A DNA stretch of 43,788 nucleotides from Methylobacterium sp. Leaf118 (GCF_920984675.1 NZ_CAKLBV010000041.1:1-43788), one strand, 5' to 3'. Numbered from the stretch's first letter, positions 15,827 to 25,809 are shown. The notes: a model not told the origin generated them from the sequence alone. Program-made: numbers and translations.

Positions 15827-17377
15827 ATGACCGACCCCAAGGACCGCGTCGTCATCTTCGACACGACGCTGCGCGACGGCGAGCAATGCCCCGGCGCCAC
15901 CATGACGCTGGACGAGAAGCTGGCGGTGGCCGAGCTGCTCGACGGGATGGGCGTCGACATCATCGAGGCCGGCTTCCCCATCGCCTCCAACGGTGACTTC
16001 GAGGCCGTTTCCGAGATCGCCCGGCGCGCCCGGCGCGCCACGGTCGCCGGCCTCGCCCGCGCCATCCCCGCCGACATCGCCCGCGCGGGCGAGGCCGTGC
16101 GGCATGCCCAGCGCGGCCGCATCCACACCTTCGTCTCGACCTCGGCGATCCACCTCGCCCATCAGATGCGCAAGACGCAGGATGAGGTGATCGAGATCAT
16201 CCTGCGCACCGTGGCCCAGGCCCGCGACCTCGTCGAGGACGTGGAATGGTCGGCCATGGACGCGACGCGGACCGACATCGAGTATCTCTGCCGCTGCGTC
16301 GAGACCGCGATCCGCGCCGGCGCGACCACCATCAACCTGCCCGACACCGTCGGCTACGCCACGCCGCAGGAATACGGCGCCATGTTCCGTCAGGTCCGCG
16401 AGCGCGTGCCGAACGCCGACAAGGCGATCTTCTCCGTCCATTGCCACGACGATCTCGGGCTGGCGGTGGCCAATTCGCTGGCGGGCCTGGAGGGCGGCGC
16501 CCGCCAGATCGAGTGCACCATCAACGGCATCGGCGAGCGGGCCGGCAATGCGGCGCTGGAGGAGATCGTCATGGCGATCCGGACCCGGGCCGACGTGATG
16601 CCCTACGAGACCGGCATCGACTCGACCATGCTGACCCGCGCCTCGAAGCTCGTCAGCCACGCGGCGAACTTCCCGGTCCAGTACAACAAGGCCATCGTCG
16701 GCCGGAACGCCTTCGCCCACGAGAGCGGCATCCACCAGGACGGCATGCTCAAGCATTCCGAGACCTACGAAATCATGACCCCGGCCTCCGTCGGCCTGTC
16801 CCGCACCTCCCTGGTGATGGGCAAGCATTCCGGCCGGGCGGCCTTCAAGTCGAAGCTCGGCGAGCTGGGCATCACCCTGTCGGACAACCAGTTCCAGGAC
16901 GTGTTCGAGCGTTTCAAGGATCTGGCCGACCGCAAGAAGCACGTCTACGACGAGGATATCGAGGCGCTGGTCGATCAGAACCTCGCCACCGCCCATGATC
17001 GCATCAAGCTGGTCTCGCTGTCGGTGATCGCGGGCACGCGGGGGCCGCAGCGCGCCACGATGAAGATCGAGATGGACGGGCGCACCTTCACGGAAGAGGC
17101 CGACGGCAACGGCCCGGTGGACGCGGTCTTCAACGCGATTCACGCCATGGTGCCCCACGACGCGGTGCTGGAGCTCTATCAGGTCCATGCCGTGACCGAG
17201 GGCACCGACGCCCAGGCAGAGGTCTCGGTCCGGCTCAAGGCCGGCGAGCGCTCCATGACGGCCCGCGGCGCCGATCCGGACACGCTGGTGGCCTCGGCCA
17301 AGGCCTATCTCTCGGCGCTCAACAAGCTCTCCGCCGCCTCGGTGCGGCTGCACGCCCAGCACGCCGCGGTGGTGTGA
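15827..17377 (+). CDS. leuA: 2-isopropylmalate synthase LeuA
   Basis: The 516-residue enzyme condenses acetyl-CoA with 2-ketoisovalerate, the first committed step to leucine, in the cytoplasm. The HMGL-like TIM barrel starts with [16 protein letters not shown] (residues 8-23); metal ligands lie in HCHDDLG (205-211), and [13 protein letters not shown] is the usual linker motif. The C-terminal 120 or so residues form the regulatory domain, where leucine feedback acts in this family. The start ATG 15827 has AGAAGG at 15811-15816. A leucine leader peptide upstream suggests transcription attenuation. ilvD follows 183 bp later on the same strand. Confidence 0.96.
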   Translation: MTDPKDRVVIFDTTLRDGEQCPGATMTLDEKLAVAELLDGMGVDIIEAGFPIASNGDFEAVSEIARRARRATVAGLARAIPADIARAGEAVRHAQRGRIHTFVSTSAIHLAHQMRKTQDEVIEIILRTVAQARDLVEDVEWSAMDATRTDIEYLCRCVETAIRAGATTINLPDTVGYATPQEYGAMFRQVRERVPNADKAIFSVHCHDDLGLAVANSLAGLEGGARQIECTINGIGERAGNAALEEIVMAIRTRADVMPYETGIDSTMLTRASKLVSHAANFPVQYNKAIVGRNAFAHESGIHQDGMLKHSETYEIMTPASVGLSRTSLVMGKHSGRAAFKSKLGELGITLSDNQFQDVFERFKDLADRKKHVYDEDIEALVDQNLATAHDRIKLVSLSVIAGTRGPQRATMKIEMDGRTFTEEADGNGPVDAVFNAIHAMVPHDAVLELYQVHAVTEGTDAQAEVSVRLKAGERSMTARGADPDTLVASAKAYLSALNKLSAASVRLHAQHAAVV

Positions 17378-17560
17378 TCGCCCGCCCTGTCACCGCGCGC
17401 GGCCGGGACGCTCTCCCGCGTCACGACCGCGCCGGACCGTGCGGAGCCCTTGGACCAGCCCTTGGATCACCCTTCGGATCGCATCGGCTCCGCCGCGCGG
17501 TGACGGGCGCGGCGCCCCCGACGCGCCTCACGACCTGACGACACGAGAAGTCCCCCACCC

Positions 17561-19396
17561 ATGCCCGCTTACCGTTCCCGCACCACCACCCACGGCCGCA
17601 ACATGGCCGGCGCCCGCGGCCTGTGGCGCGCCACCGGCATGAAGGATTCGGATTTCGGCAAGCCGATCATCGCGGTGGTGAACTCGTTCACGCAGTTCGT
17701 GCCCGGCCACGTCCATCTCAAGGATCTCGGCCAGCTCGTCGCCCGCGAGATCGAGCAGGCCGGCGGTGTGGCGAAGGAATTCAACACCATCGCGGTCGAT
17801 GACGGCATCGCCATGGGCCATGACGGAATGCTCTACTCGCTGCCGTCCCGCGAACTGATCGCCGATTCCGTCGAGTACATGGTCAACGCGCATTGCGCCG
17901 ACGCCATGGTCTGCATCTCGAATTGCGACAAGATCACCCCCGGCATGCTGATGGCGGCGCTCCGCCTCAACATCCCGGCGGTGTTCGTCTCCGGCGGGCC
18001 GATGGAGGCCGGCAAGGTCGTGATGAACGGCGTCACCCGCACGTTCGACCTCGTCGACGCCATGGTGGCCGCCGCCGACGACCGGGTCTCGGACGAGGAC
18101 GTCGCCGTCATCGAGCGCGCGGCCTGCCCGACCTGCGGCTCGTGCTCGGGCATGTTCACGGCCAATTCCATGAACTGCCTCACCGAGGCACTCGGGCTCT
18201 CGCTGCCCGGCAACGGCTCGACGCTCGCGACCCATGCCGACCGCAAGCGCCTCTTCGTCGAGGCCGGCCACCTGATCGTCGATCTGGCGCGCCGCCACTA
18301 CGAGCAGGACGACGCGAGCGTGCTGCCGCGCGCGATCGCGTCCTTCGCCGCGTTCGAGAACGCGATGACCCTCGACATCGCCATGGGCGGCTCGACCAAC
18401 ACGGTGCTGCATCTCCTCGCCGCCGCGCATGAGGGCGAGGTGCCCTTCACCATGGCCGATATCGACCGGCTCTCGCGCCGGGTGCCGGTGCTGTGCAAGG
18501 TCGCCCCGGCGGTCGCCGACGTCCACATGGAGGACGTGCACCGGGCCGGCGGGATCATGGCGATCCTCGGCGAGCTCGACCGGGCCGGGCTGATCGACCG
18601 CGGCGTCGGCCATGTCGAGGCCGGGACGCTCGGGGCGGCCCTCGACCGCTGGGATGTGATGCGGACGCGCAGCGAGACCGTGCAGACGTTCTTCCGCGCC
18701 GCGCCGGGCGGCGTGCCGACCCAGGTCGCCTTCAGCCAGAGTTCGCGATGGGACGAACTCGACCTCGACCGCGCGGGCGGCGTCATCCGCGACGCCGCGC
18801 ACGCCTATTCCCGGGATGGGGGCCTCGCCGTGCTCTACGGCAACCTCGCGGAGGAGGGCTGCATCGTGAAGACCGCCGGGGTCGATGCCTCGATCCTCAC
18901 CTTCACCGGAACCGCCCACGTGTTCGAGAGCCAGGACGCGGCGGTCGACGGCATCCTCAACGGGCGGGTCAAGGCCGGGGAGGTGGTGCTGATCCGCTAC
19001 GAGGGCCCCCGCGGCGGCCCCGGCATGCAGGAGATGCTCTATCCGACGAGCTATCTGAAATCGAAGGGCCTCGGCAAAGCCTGCGCGCTGGTCACCGACG
19101 GGCGCTTCTCCGGCGGCTCCTCGGGCCTGTCGATCGGCCACGTCTCGCCGGAGGCCGCCGAGGGTGGGCTGATCGGCCTCGTGGAACAGGGCGATCCCAT
19201 CGAGATCGACATCCCGAACCGCCGCATTCATCTGGCCGTGGACGACGCGGTCCTGGCCGAGCGCCGGGCCACCCGCGATGCCGAGGGCTGGCGCCCGGCG
19301 AGCCCGCGCAAGCGCAAGGTCAGCACGGCGCTGCGCGCCTACGCGATGCTGGCGACCTCCGCGGCCAAGGGAGCCGTGCGGCGGCTGGACGAGTAA
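17561..19396 (+). CDS. ilvD: Dihydroxy-acid dehydratase, E. coli type
   Basis: The 611-residue iron-sulfur enzyme makes the 2-keto acids of valine, isoleucine and (via ketoisovalerate) leucine. It is very close to E. coli IlvD from end to end: [20 protein letters not shown] at the start, [12 protein letters not shown] (C118 and C122), then [20 protein letters not shown] (C189, C192, C195). The residue that is Cys in the [2Fe-2S] subfamily near position 50 (NEAAPCN) is replaced here by FVPGH, consistent with the [4Fe-4S] type. It follows leuA. A second, different dehydratase gene lies at 24079-25809. Confidence 0.95.
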   Translation: MPAYRSRTTTHGRNMAGARGLWRATGMKDSDFGKPIIAVVNSFTQFVPGHVHLKDLGQLVAREIEQAGGVAKEFNTIAVDDGIAMGHDGMLYSLPSRELIADSVEYMVNAHCADAMVCISNCDKITPGMLMAALRLNIPAVFVSGGPMEAGKVVMNGVTRTFDLVDAMVAAADDRVSDEDVAVIERAACPTCGSCSGMFTANSMNCLTEALGLSLPGNGSTLATHADRKRLFVEAGHLIVDLARRHYEQDDASVLPRAIASFAAFENAMTLDIAMGGSTNTVLHLLAAAHEGEVPFTMADIDRLSRRVPVLCKVAPAVADVHMEDVHRAGGIMAILGELDRAGLIDRGVGHVEAGTLGAALDRWDVMRTRSETVQTFFRAAPGGVPTQVAFSQSSRWDELDLDRAGGVIRDAAHAYSRDGGLAVLYGNLAEEGCIVKTAGVDASILTFTGTAHVFESQDAAVDGILNGRVKAGEVVLIRYEGPRGGPGMQEMLYPTSYLKSKGLGKACALVTDGRFSGGSSGLSIGHVSPEAAEGGLIGLVEQGDPIEIDIPNRRIHLAVDDAVLAERRATRDAEGWRPASPRKRKVSTALRAYAMLATSAAKGAVRRLDE

Positions 19397-19416
19397 GCCG
19401 CTGGGGGCAGACCCTT

Positions 19417-19444
19417 CCCCTCTCCCCGCCGACGGGGCGAGGGG
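19417..19444. terminator. Bidirectional terminator hairpin between ilvD and transglutaminase gene
   Basis: CCCCTCTCCCCG (19417-19428) pairs with CGGGGCGAGGGG (19433-19444) with one T-C mismatch and a four-base loop. It lies 20 bp after ilvD and 36 bp from the end of the convergent gene, so it can end both transcripts. Confidence 0.65.
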
Positions 19445-19480
19445 ATGCGCATCCGCCTCGCGGATCGACCGCGCGGCGTT

Positions 19481-20320
19481 CTACGCCGCCCGGCCGAGCC
19501 GCGCGGTATCCGCCTCCGTCACCGCATCGGTGTGCACCTCGAACCGGACGAGCCGCGCCGCGCCGAAACTCGTCGAGAGGGCACAATCGGTGGCGTCGCG
19601 GCCCCGGGCCATGACGATGCGGCCGATGCGGGGCGTGTTGTGGCGCGCGTCGAAGGTGTACCAGCGCCCGTCGAGATAGACCTCGAACCACGCCGAGAAA
19701 TCCATCGGGTCGGGCACGGCGGGCACGCCGATATCGCCGAGATAGCCCGTGCAGTAGCGCGCCGGGATGTTCATGCAGCGGCAGAACGCGATGGCAAGGT
19801 GGGCGAAGTCGCGGCACACCCCGACCTGCTGGGTGTAGCCGTCATGGGCCGTGCGGGTGGCATCGGCCTTCTGGTAGTCGAAGCGGATGCGGGCGTGGAC
19901 GAAGTCGACGATCGCCTGTACCCGCGCCCAGCCCTCCGGCGTCTGGCCGAACAACTGCCAGGCCGTGTCGCCGAGCCGGTCGGTGTCGCAGTAGCGGCTC
20001 GCCAGGAGGAACGGCATCACCGCGTCCGGCAGTTCGTGCACCGGCATCTGGCGGGCGTCCGGCGCCACGGGATCGGGCAGGCCGGAATCCTCCACGAGGA
20101 AGTCCGCCGACAGGGTGATGCGGCCGGCGGGCGCCAGGATGCGGGTGCAGACGTTGCCGAAGGCATCCAGGGACTGGCGCTGGGACACCTGCGGGTCGGT
20201 CGCGAGGCTCTCCGGGCTGCGCAGATCCCGCTGCCGGGACGGGTGGACGCTCAGGAGCAGGGACATCGGGGTCGGGGCGACGGTCTCGAAGGTGATGTCG
20301 TAACCCGTGCGGATGAGCAT
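19481..20320 (-). CDS. Transglutaminase-like protein lacking the usual active-site His
   Basis: The 279-residue protein has an N-terminal beta domain (residues 1-100) and a transglutaminase/cysteine-protease-like core. The nucleophile is Cys169 in GVCRDFAHLAIAFCR, and the Asp position is 224 in WYTFDARHN. Where most of the superfamily has His (FHAW), this protein has Ser209 in MDFSAWFEVYLDGRW. I recall a subgroup with Ser or Ala there, so this may be natural; its activity is uncertain. The ATG at 20320 has AAGG upstream. A paralogue with the His intact is at 28316-29176. There is no signal peptide, so it is probably cytoplasmic. Confidence 0.85.
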   Translation of the reverse strand: MLIRTGYDITFETVAPTPMSLLLSVHPSRQRDLRSPESLATDPQVSQRQSLDAFGNVCTRILAPAGRITLSADFLVEDSGLPDPVAPDARQMPVHELPDAVMPFLLASRYCDTDRLGDTAWQLFGQTPEGWARVQAIVDFVHARIRFDYQKADATRTAHDGYTQQVGVCRDFAHLAIAFCRCMNIPARYCTGYLGDIGVPAVPDPMDFSAWFEVYLDGRWYTFDARHNTPRIGRIVMARGRDATDCALSTSFGAARLVRFEVHTDAVTEADTARLGRAA

Positions 20321-20610
20321 GTCCGTGCCTTGCAATGGTCGCGGCAAGAATGTCGGTCGCGCAGGCGGCCGAGGGTGTGCCGGCGGGCCGGGGATCCGGT
20401 CCCGCGAGGAATTCAGCCAGTAAGCGTCCTGACTTCGAGACGTTCCCGCTCGGCACTGCACAAATGTTGCGCATGATGACGCTCGGCCTGGCCCAGCCGT
20501 CCAGCCGCTTACCCTCCAACGCCCGATCCGGAGCGTCCAACCGTCGCTCGAACAGCCGCGCGCGAGAGGCGCATTGCTGGTGCGGCGCAGCAAGCGGTAA
20601 GGATGAGCCC

Positions 20611-21411
20611 ATGTGGACCGCCCTCTGGAACCGCCTCGCCCAACCGGGCCATTTCCTGCGCTGGTCGGGCGCGGCGCTGCCATGGCTCGCCGGCCTCTCG
20701 GCCGCGCTTCTGGCGCTCGGGCTGTATCTGACCTTCTTCGTGGTCCCGCCCGACTACCAGCAGGGCGACACCGTGCGGATCATGTACGTGCACGTGCCGG
20801 CGGCCGTGCTCGGCATGGGCTTCTACGCCGCGATGACCCTGTCGGCGATCGGCTCGCTGGTCTGGCGCCATCCGCTCGCCGACGTGTCGCAGCGCGCCGC
20901 CGCGCCGATCGGCGCCGCCTTCACCCTGATCTGCCTCGTCACCGGCTCGCTCTGGGGCAAGCCGATGTGGGGCACCTACTGGGTCTGGGATGCGCGGCTG
21001 ACCTCGATGCTGGTGCTGTTCCTGATCTATTGCGGCATCATCGCCCTGTGGCGCACCATCGAGGATCCGAGCCGGGCGGCGCGGGCCGTCAGCATCCTGA
21101 CGCTGGTCGGCGCCGTGAACCTGCCGATCATCAAGTTCTCGGTGAACTGGTGGTCGACCCTGCATCAGCCGGCCTCGATCCTGCGCATGGGCGGGCCGTC
21201 GCTGCATTCCTCCATGCTCTACCCGCTCCTCGAGATGATCCTGGCGATGACGCTGCTCGGCGTGACCCTCCACCTCCAGGCGATGCGGACCGAGATTCGC
21301 CGACGCCGGGTGCGGGCCCTGCTGATCCGGCAGGCCGAGCGGCTGGATGCGGGGGCGCAGGGCCCCGTCGCCCGGGCGGCGGCGCCGCTGCCCATGGGGC
21401 AGGCGATCTGA
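20611..21411 (+). CDS. ccmC: Cytochrome c maturation protein CcmC
   Basis: The 266-residue membrane protein delivers heme to the CcmE chaperone. It has six membrane segments, His residues in periplasmic loops (YVHVPAAVLGM and STLHQPASI) and the tryptophan-rich WWD-type motif in GTYWVWDARLTSML around residues 125-140. The start ATG 20611 has AAGGA at 20599-20603. The upstream 290 bp to the divergent transglutaminase gene must contain its promoter; none stands out. ccmD and ccmG follow closely. ccmA and ccmB, often next to ccmC, are not here. Confidence 0.94.
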   Translation: MWTALWNRLAQPGHFLRWSGAALPWLAGLSAALLALGLYLTFFVVPPDYQQGDTVRIMYVHVPAAVLGMGFYAAMTLSAIGSLVWRHPLADVSQRAAAPIGAAFTLICLVTGSLWGKPMWGTYWVWDARLTSMLVLFLIYCGIIALWRTIEDPSRAARAVSILTLVGAVNLPIIKFSVNWWSTLHQPASILRMGGPSLHSSMLYPLLEMILAMTLLGVTLHLQAMRTEIRRRRVRALLIRQAERLDAGAQGPVARAAAPLPMGQAI

Positions 21412-21416
21412 GCGGG

Positions 21417-21575
21417 ATGACCATGGAATTTGGACCCTACACCGCCTTCATCGCGGGCTCCTACGGCTTCGCCGCCCTCGTGCTCGGGGCCCTGATCCTC
21501 AACGGCTGGCGGGACGGACGGGCCCAGGCGAGGGCCCTCGCCGAACTCCAGGGCGAGGGGGGAGACAGGTCGTGA
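21417..21575 (+). CDS. ccmD: Heme exporter protein CcmD
   Basis: The 52-residue single-pass membrane protein reads MEFGPYTAFIAGSYGFAALV in its first part and then ALILNGWRDGRAQARAL, typical of CcmD. It aids release of heme-loaded CcmE from CcmABC. ATG 21417 and ATG 21423 are both possible starts. It lies 5 bp after ccmC and overlaps ccmG by 4 bp. Confidence 0.9.
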   Translation: MTMEFGPYTAFIAGSYGFAALVLGALILNGWRDGRAQARALAELQGEGGDRS

Positions 21576-22201
21576 GCGCGCCCAAGACGGTTGAAGCGAA
21601 GACGATCCCCGAGCCGCCCCCCGAGCGGCCCCGGCGCTCGCTCCTCGTCCTGCTGCCGGTCGTCGTCTTCGCGGTGCTGGCGCTCGTCTTCCTCGTGCGC
21701 CTGCGCTCGGGTGCCGATCCGCAGGCGCTTCCGTCCGCCCTGATCGGCAAGCCGGTGCCGGCCTTCGCCCTGGGGCCCGTGCCGGGTCTCCAGGCCCAGG
21801 GCCGGCCGGTGCCGGGCCTGTCCAGCGCCGACCTGAAGGGGCAGGTGACGGTCCTCAACATCTTCGCCTCGTGGTGCGCCCCCTGCCAGATCGAGCACCC
21901 GATGCTGATGCGGCTGGCCCAGGAGCCCGGCATCCGGCTGGTGGGCATCGACTACAAGGACCCGGGCGATGCCGGGCGGCGCTGGCTGGAGCGCCACGGG
22001 CTGCCCTTCGCGGCGGTCGGCGCCGACCCGTCGGGCCGCACCGGGATCGACCTCGGGGTCTACGGCGTGCCCGAGACCTTCATCATCGGCCCCGACGGCA
22101 CCATCCGCGACAAGCTCGTCGGCATCGTCACCCCCGAGAACTACGCCAGCGTGCTGGAGCGCATCCGCGCCGTGGGCCGGGCCGCGCCCGCCACGAACTG
22201 A
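21572..22201 (+). CDS. ccmG: Thiol:disulfide oxidoreductase CcmG (DsbE)
   Basis: The 209-residue membrane-anchored thioredoxin-like protein reduces the heme-binding Cys pair of apocytochrome c in the periplasm. It has a basic N-terminus, one hydrophobic anchor (about residues 24-43), the active site WCAPC with C102 and C105, and the cis-proline segment YGVPETFIIGPDG. Start is GTG at 21572 in a GTGA overlap with ccmD. It completes a ccmC-ccmD-ccmG set. Confidence 0.94.
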   Translation: MSAPKTVEAKTIPEPPPERPRRSLLVLLPVVVFAVLALVFLVRLRSGADPQALPSALIGKPVPAFALGPVPGLQAQGRPVPGLSSADLKGQVTVLNIFASWCAPCQIEHPMLMRLAQEPGIRLVGIDYKDPGDAGRRWLERHGLPFAAVGADPSGRTGIDLGVYGVPETFIIGPDGTIRDKLVGIVTPENYASVLERIRAVGRAAPATN

Positions 22202-22303
22202 CCGGTCGGACGAAGGGACCCGTCTCGCCTTGGGCGCCGGAGATCGGCCGGTTCCGAGGGGGCGATTGACCGCGCCTGCGGCCCCGCCCATCCTGGCGCG
22301 GCG

Positions 22304-23197
22304 ATGACCCTGTTTTCCGGCCTCTCCGCCTTCCCGATCACCCCCGCCTCGCCCGAGGGCGTCGTCGATACCGGGGCGCTGCGGCGGCTGGTGGCGCCGC
22401 TCGCCGCCGCGGGCGTCGACTCGGTCGGGCTCCTGGGCAGCACCGGGACCTATGCCTACCTGACGAAGGGGGAGCGCCGCCGGGCGCTCGATGCCGCCCT
22501 CGACGCGGTCGGGGGCCGCGTGCCGCTCCTCGTCGGCGTCGGGGCGTTACGCACCGACGCGGCGGTGGCTTTGGCCCGTGACGCGCGCGATGCGGGCGCG
22601 GCGGCGGGCCTGCTCGCGCCGGTCTCGTACACGCCGCTCACCGAGGACGAGGTGTTCGCGCATGTCGCCACGGTCGCGCGGGAGAGCGGCCTGCCGCTCT
22701 GCTTCTACGACAACCCGGCCACCACCCATTTCCGCGTCACGCCGGCGCTGGTCGGGCGCCTCGCTCGGGTGCCCGGCCTCGTGGCGCTGAAGAGCCCGGC
22801 CCCCGCGGCGGGGGCGGTCGCTGCCCATCACGCAGGCCTGCGGGCCGCGGTGCCGGAGGGGTTCTCGATCGGCTATAGCGGGGATTGGCACGCCGCCGAG
22901 GCGCTGCTGGCCGGGGGCACGGCGTGGTACGGCGTCGCCGCGGGCCTGTTTCCGCAGCCCTGCCTCGCCCTCGCCCGGGCGGCGCAGGCGGGTGACGCCG
23001 CCACGGCCCGTGCCCTGAACGCCCGGCTCGAACCGCTCTGGGCTCTGTTCCGCGCCCATTCGAGCCTGCGGGTGATGTACGCGGCGGCCGAGATCCTGGG
23101 CGTTTGCCGCCCTGCGCTGCCGCTGCCGATCCAGCCCCTGGCGGAGCCGGTCCGGCGGGAGGTCGCCGCGGTGCTGGCGGCGCTCGAACCCGCCTGA
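22304..23197 (+). CDS. DapA-family aldolase, substrate unknown
   Basis: The 297-residue protein is a class I aldolase of the dihydrodipicolinate synthase/N-acetylneuraminate lyase family. The Schiff-base lysine is Lys163 (GLVALKSPAP) and the catalytic Tyr is Tyr135 (LCFYDNPATT). The nucleotide-like loop reads GSTGTYAYL (45-53) instead of the GTTGE motif of true DapA, so it may use another 2-keto acid. It follows ccmG by 102 bp on the same strand and is 4 bp from the convergent ExoR-like gene. No pathway partner is visible nearby. Confidence 0.82.
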   Translation: MTLFSGLSAFPITPASPEGVVDTGALRRLVAPLAAAGVDSVGLLGSTGTYAYLTKGERRRALDAALDAVGGRVPLLVGVGALRTDAAVALARDARDAGAAAGLLAPVSYTPLTEDEVFAHVATVARESGLPLCFYDNPATTHFRVTPALVGRLARVPGLVALKSPAPAAGAVAAHHAGLRAAVPEGFSIGYSGDWHAAEALLAGGTAWYGVAAGLFPQPCLALARAAQAGDAATARALNARLEPLWALFRAHSSLRVMYAAAEILGVCRPALPLPIQPLAEPVRREVAAVLAALEPA

Positions 23198-23201
23198 CCC
23201 T

Positions 23202-24092
23202 TCAGCGCCGGCGCCGGGTCGAGCCCGTCGAGAGCGACTGCGCCTGCGCCATCGCGTCGGTCCGGTCGGCCTCGCTCGCCGAGGACCAGGCCTTCTCGTA
23301 GAGATCGACGATCCAGGCGTCCGGTCCGCCCTGGGCGCCCGCCCGGGCGAGCGCCAGCCATGTGAGGCCCTTCACGGTCTGGCGCGGCATGCCGGTGCCG
23401 TTGACGAGCAGGTCGCCGAGCAGCGCCTGGGCCGGGCGGTGGCCCTTCTCGGCGGCGAGGTTGAACCAGCGCGCGGCCTTGCGCGGATCCTGCTCGACGC
23501 CGGTGCCGTCGAGGTAGAGCCGGGCGAGGTTGTACTGCGCGTTGGGGTCGCCGAAATAGGACGCCGCGTAGTTGAACATGTCGTAGGCGCGCTCGGGGTT
23601 CGAGCGCACGTAGGTGCCCTTGATCCCGTCGAGGAAATAGGCGCCGAGCGCGTTGAAGGCGCTCGCCACCACGCCGGAATTCGGCGTGTCGGAGGCGTCG
23701 TCGGTGTTGTCGTCGGCGATCCGCGAGAAATACTCGAACGCCTTGAGATCGTCCTGAGGCACCCCGTCGCCGGCGGCGTACATGCGGCCGAGCTTCCACA
23801 GCGCCAGGGTCTGTCCCTGGTTGGCAGCGTATTCCAGCGCCCGCACGGCGCCCTGCTTGTCGCCCGCATTGTAGTCGCGCACACCCGAGCGGAGCGCGTC
23901 GCGGCCCGAGCGGAACGCCTTGTCCGGCACCGGCGTGCGGGCGGTCGCGTCGAGCGCCGTCGTCGGCTCGTTGGCCGCGAGCATGAGCGCGAAGCCGAGG
24001 AATCCGGCGAGGAGACCCGCGCGGAACCGACCCGGATCGGCCCCGGCCGCCGGCCTCACGGGCCGGAGGGGGACAGTCCTAGATGTCGGCAT
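23202..24092 (-). CDS. exoR: ExoR-like Sel1-repeat protein
   Basis: The 296-residue protein has a hydrophobic N-terminal segment (AGLLAGFLGFALMLAANE, about residues 25-42), likely a signal peptide, then Sel1/TPR-like repeats: LEYAANQGQTLALWKLGRMY, AGDGVPQDDLKAFEYF, PNAQYNLARLYLDGTGV, and KAARWFNLAAEKGHRPAQAL. Repeat spacing and the GDGV-xxD-xxAF-xYxxIA pattern resemble ExoR of Sinorhizobium, the periplasmic repressor of the ChvG/ChvI two-component system that controls exopolysaccharide and motility genes. The call is by remembered similarity. Its start lies inside the end of the upstream ilvD gene (14-bp overlap), so the two are probably co-translated. Confidence 0.65.
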   Translation of the reverse strand: MPTSRTVPLRPVRPAAGADPGRFRAGLLAGFLGFALMLAANEPTTALDATARTPVPDKAFRSGRDALRSGVRDYNAGDKQGAVRALEYAANQGQTLALWKLGRMYAAGDGVPQDDLKAFEYFSRIADDNTDDASDTPNSGVVASAFNALGAYFLDGIKGTYVRSNPERAYDMFNYAASYFGDPNAQYNLARLYLDGTGVEQDPRKAARWFNLAAEKGHRPAQALLGDLLVNGTGMPRQTVKGLTWLALARAGAQGGPDAWIVDLYEKAWSSASEADRTDAMAQAQSLSTGSTRRRR

Positions 24093-25809
24093 AGGTCTGC
24101 GTCTCCGCCGCGCCGCCCGGATGGGTGACGGCGCCGTTCACCGCAGGCCCGACGGTCTGCGCATATTTCCAGAGGTAGCCGGAGGTCGCGGCGTGGCTCC
24201 GCGGCGTCCATTCGGCCCGGCGCTGCGCCAGCTCCGCGTCCGAGAGCGCCACGTCGAGGGTGCCCTTGATGGCGTCGAGGGTGATCAGGTCGCCGTCGCG
24301 CAGGAGGCCGATCGGCCCGCCGATCGCGGCCTCGGGGCCGACATGGCCGACGCAGAAGCCGCGGGTCGCGCCGGAGAAGCGCCCGTCGGTGATCAGGGCG
24401 ACCTTGTCGCCCATGCCCTGGCCGTAGAGGGCGGCCGTGGTCGAGAGCATCTCGCGCATGCCGGGGCCCCCCTTCGGGCCCTCGTAGCGGATGACCAGAA
24501 CCTCACCCGGCTTGTAAGTGCGGTTCTGCACGGCCTCGAAACAGGCTTCCTCGCCGTCGAAGACACGGGCCGGGCCGGTGAAGACCTGCTTCTCGGCCGG
24601 GATGCCGGCGACCTTCACGATGGCGCCCTCGGGGGCGAGGTTGCCCCTGAGGCCGACCACGCCGCCGGTGACGGTGATCGGGTTGTCGGCCGGGCGCACC
24701 ACGTCCTGATCGGGGTTCCAGGCCACCTTGGCGAGGTTCTCGGCGATCGTGCGGCCGGTCACGGTGAGGCAATCGCCGTGCAGGTGGCCGTGGTCGAGCA
24801 GCGTCTTCATCAGGAGCGGGATGCCGCCGACCTCGAACATGTCCTTGGCGACGTAGCGCCCGCCGGGCTTCAGATCGGCGATGTAGGGCGTCTTGCGGAA
24901 GATCTCGGCCACGTCGAACAGCGTGAATTCGATGCCGCATTCATGCGCGATCGCCGGCAGGTGGAGCGCCGCGTTGGTCGAGCCGCCGGACGCCGCCACC
25001 GTCGCGGCGGCGTTCTCGAGCGCCTTGCGGGTGACGATGTCGCGCGGGCGGATGTTCTTGGCGATCAGCTCCATCACCTTCTCGCCGGCCGCGGCGCAGA
25101 ACTGGTCGCGGATCTCGTAAGGGGCGGGCGCGCCGGCGGAGTAGGGCAAAGCGAGGCCGATGGCTTCCGAGACGGTCGCCATGGTGTTGGCGGTGAACTG
25201 CGCGCCGCAGGCGCCGGCCGAGGGGCAGGCGACCCGCTCCAGCTCGTCGAGATCGTCGAGGCTCATGTCGCCGACGGCGACCTTGCCGACCGCCTCGAAC
25301 AGGTCCTGCACGGTGACCGGCCGGCCGCGGAAGGAGCCGGGCAGGATCGAGCCGCCATAGATGAAGATCGACGGCACGTTGAGGCGCACCATGGCCATCA
25401 TCATGCCGGGAAGCGACTTGTCGCAGCCGGCGAGCCCCACGAGCGCGTCGTAGGAATGGCCGCGGATCGTCAGCTCGACCGAGTCGGCGATGACCTCGCG
25501 GGAGGGCAGCGAGGCGCGCATGCCGCCGTGGCCCATGGCGATGCCGTCGGTGACCGTGATGGTGCAGAACTCGCGCGGCGTGCCCCTGGCGGCGGCGACG
25601 CCCTTCTTCACGGCCTGGGCCTGGCGCATCAGCGAGATGTTGCAGGGCGCGGCCTCGTTCCAGCAGGAGGCCACGCCGACGAGCGGCTGGTGGATCTGCT
25701 CGGTGGTCAGGCCCATGGCGTAGAGATACGAACGGTGCGGCGCCCGTTCGGGCCCCTCCGTCACGTGCCGGCTCGGCAGCTTCGACTTGTCGGTCTGACG
25801 CGCGTCCAT
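24079..25809 (-). CDS. ilvD: Dihydroxy-acid dehydratase, [2Fe-2S] type
   Basis: The 576-residue IlvD/Edd family enzyme starts [20 protein letters not shown]. Three cysteines fit the [2Fe-2S] cluster of this subfamily: Cys56 in CWNEAAPCN, Cys129 in LAGCDKS and Cys201 in [12 protein letters not shown]. It likely makes the same branched-chain keto acids as the E. coli-type enzyme at 17561-19396, although a sugar-acid dehydratase role cannot be excluded. I chose ATG 25809; an upstream start at 25839 is less family-like. The region 25810-26080 holds its promoter and a 9-bp inverted repeat. Confidence 0.88.
   Translation of the reverse strand: MDARQTDKSKLPSRHVTEGPERAPHRSYLYAMGLTTEQIHQPLVGVASCWNEAAPCNISLMRQAQAVKKGVAAARGTPREFCTITVTDGIAMGHGGMRASLPSREVIADSVELTIRGHSYDALVGLAGCDKSLPGMMMAMVRLNVPSIFIYGGSILPGSFRGRPVTVQDLFEAVGKVAVGDMSLDDLDELERVACPSAGACGAQFTANTMATVSEAIGLALPYSAGAPAPYEIRDQFCAAAGEKVMELIAKNIRPRDIVTRKALENAAATVAASGGSTNAALHLPAIAHECGIEFTLFDVAEIFRKTPYIADLKPGGRYVAKDMFEVGGIPLLMKTLLDHGHLHGDCLTVTGRTIAENLAKVAWNPDQDVVRPADNPITVTGGVVGLRGNLAPEGAIVKVAGIPAEKQVFTGPARVFDGEEACFEAVQNRTYKPGEVLVIRYEGPKGGPGMREMLSTTAALYGQGMGDKVALITDGRFSGATRGFCVGHVGPEAAIGGPIGLLRDGDLITLDAIKGTLDVALSDAELAQRRAEWTPRSHAATSGYLWKYAQTVGPAVNGAVTHPGGAAETQTYADI

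Noticed and set aside
17440..17480. Three CCCTTGGA/CCCTTCGGA-like units between leuA and ilvD
   Set aside because: Short and imperfect; no palindromic structure or position that suggests a function.
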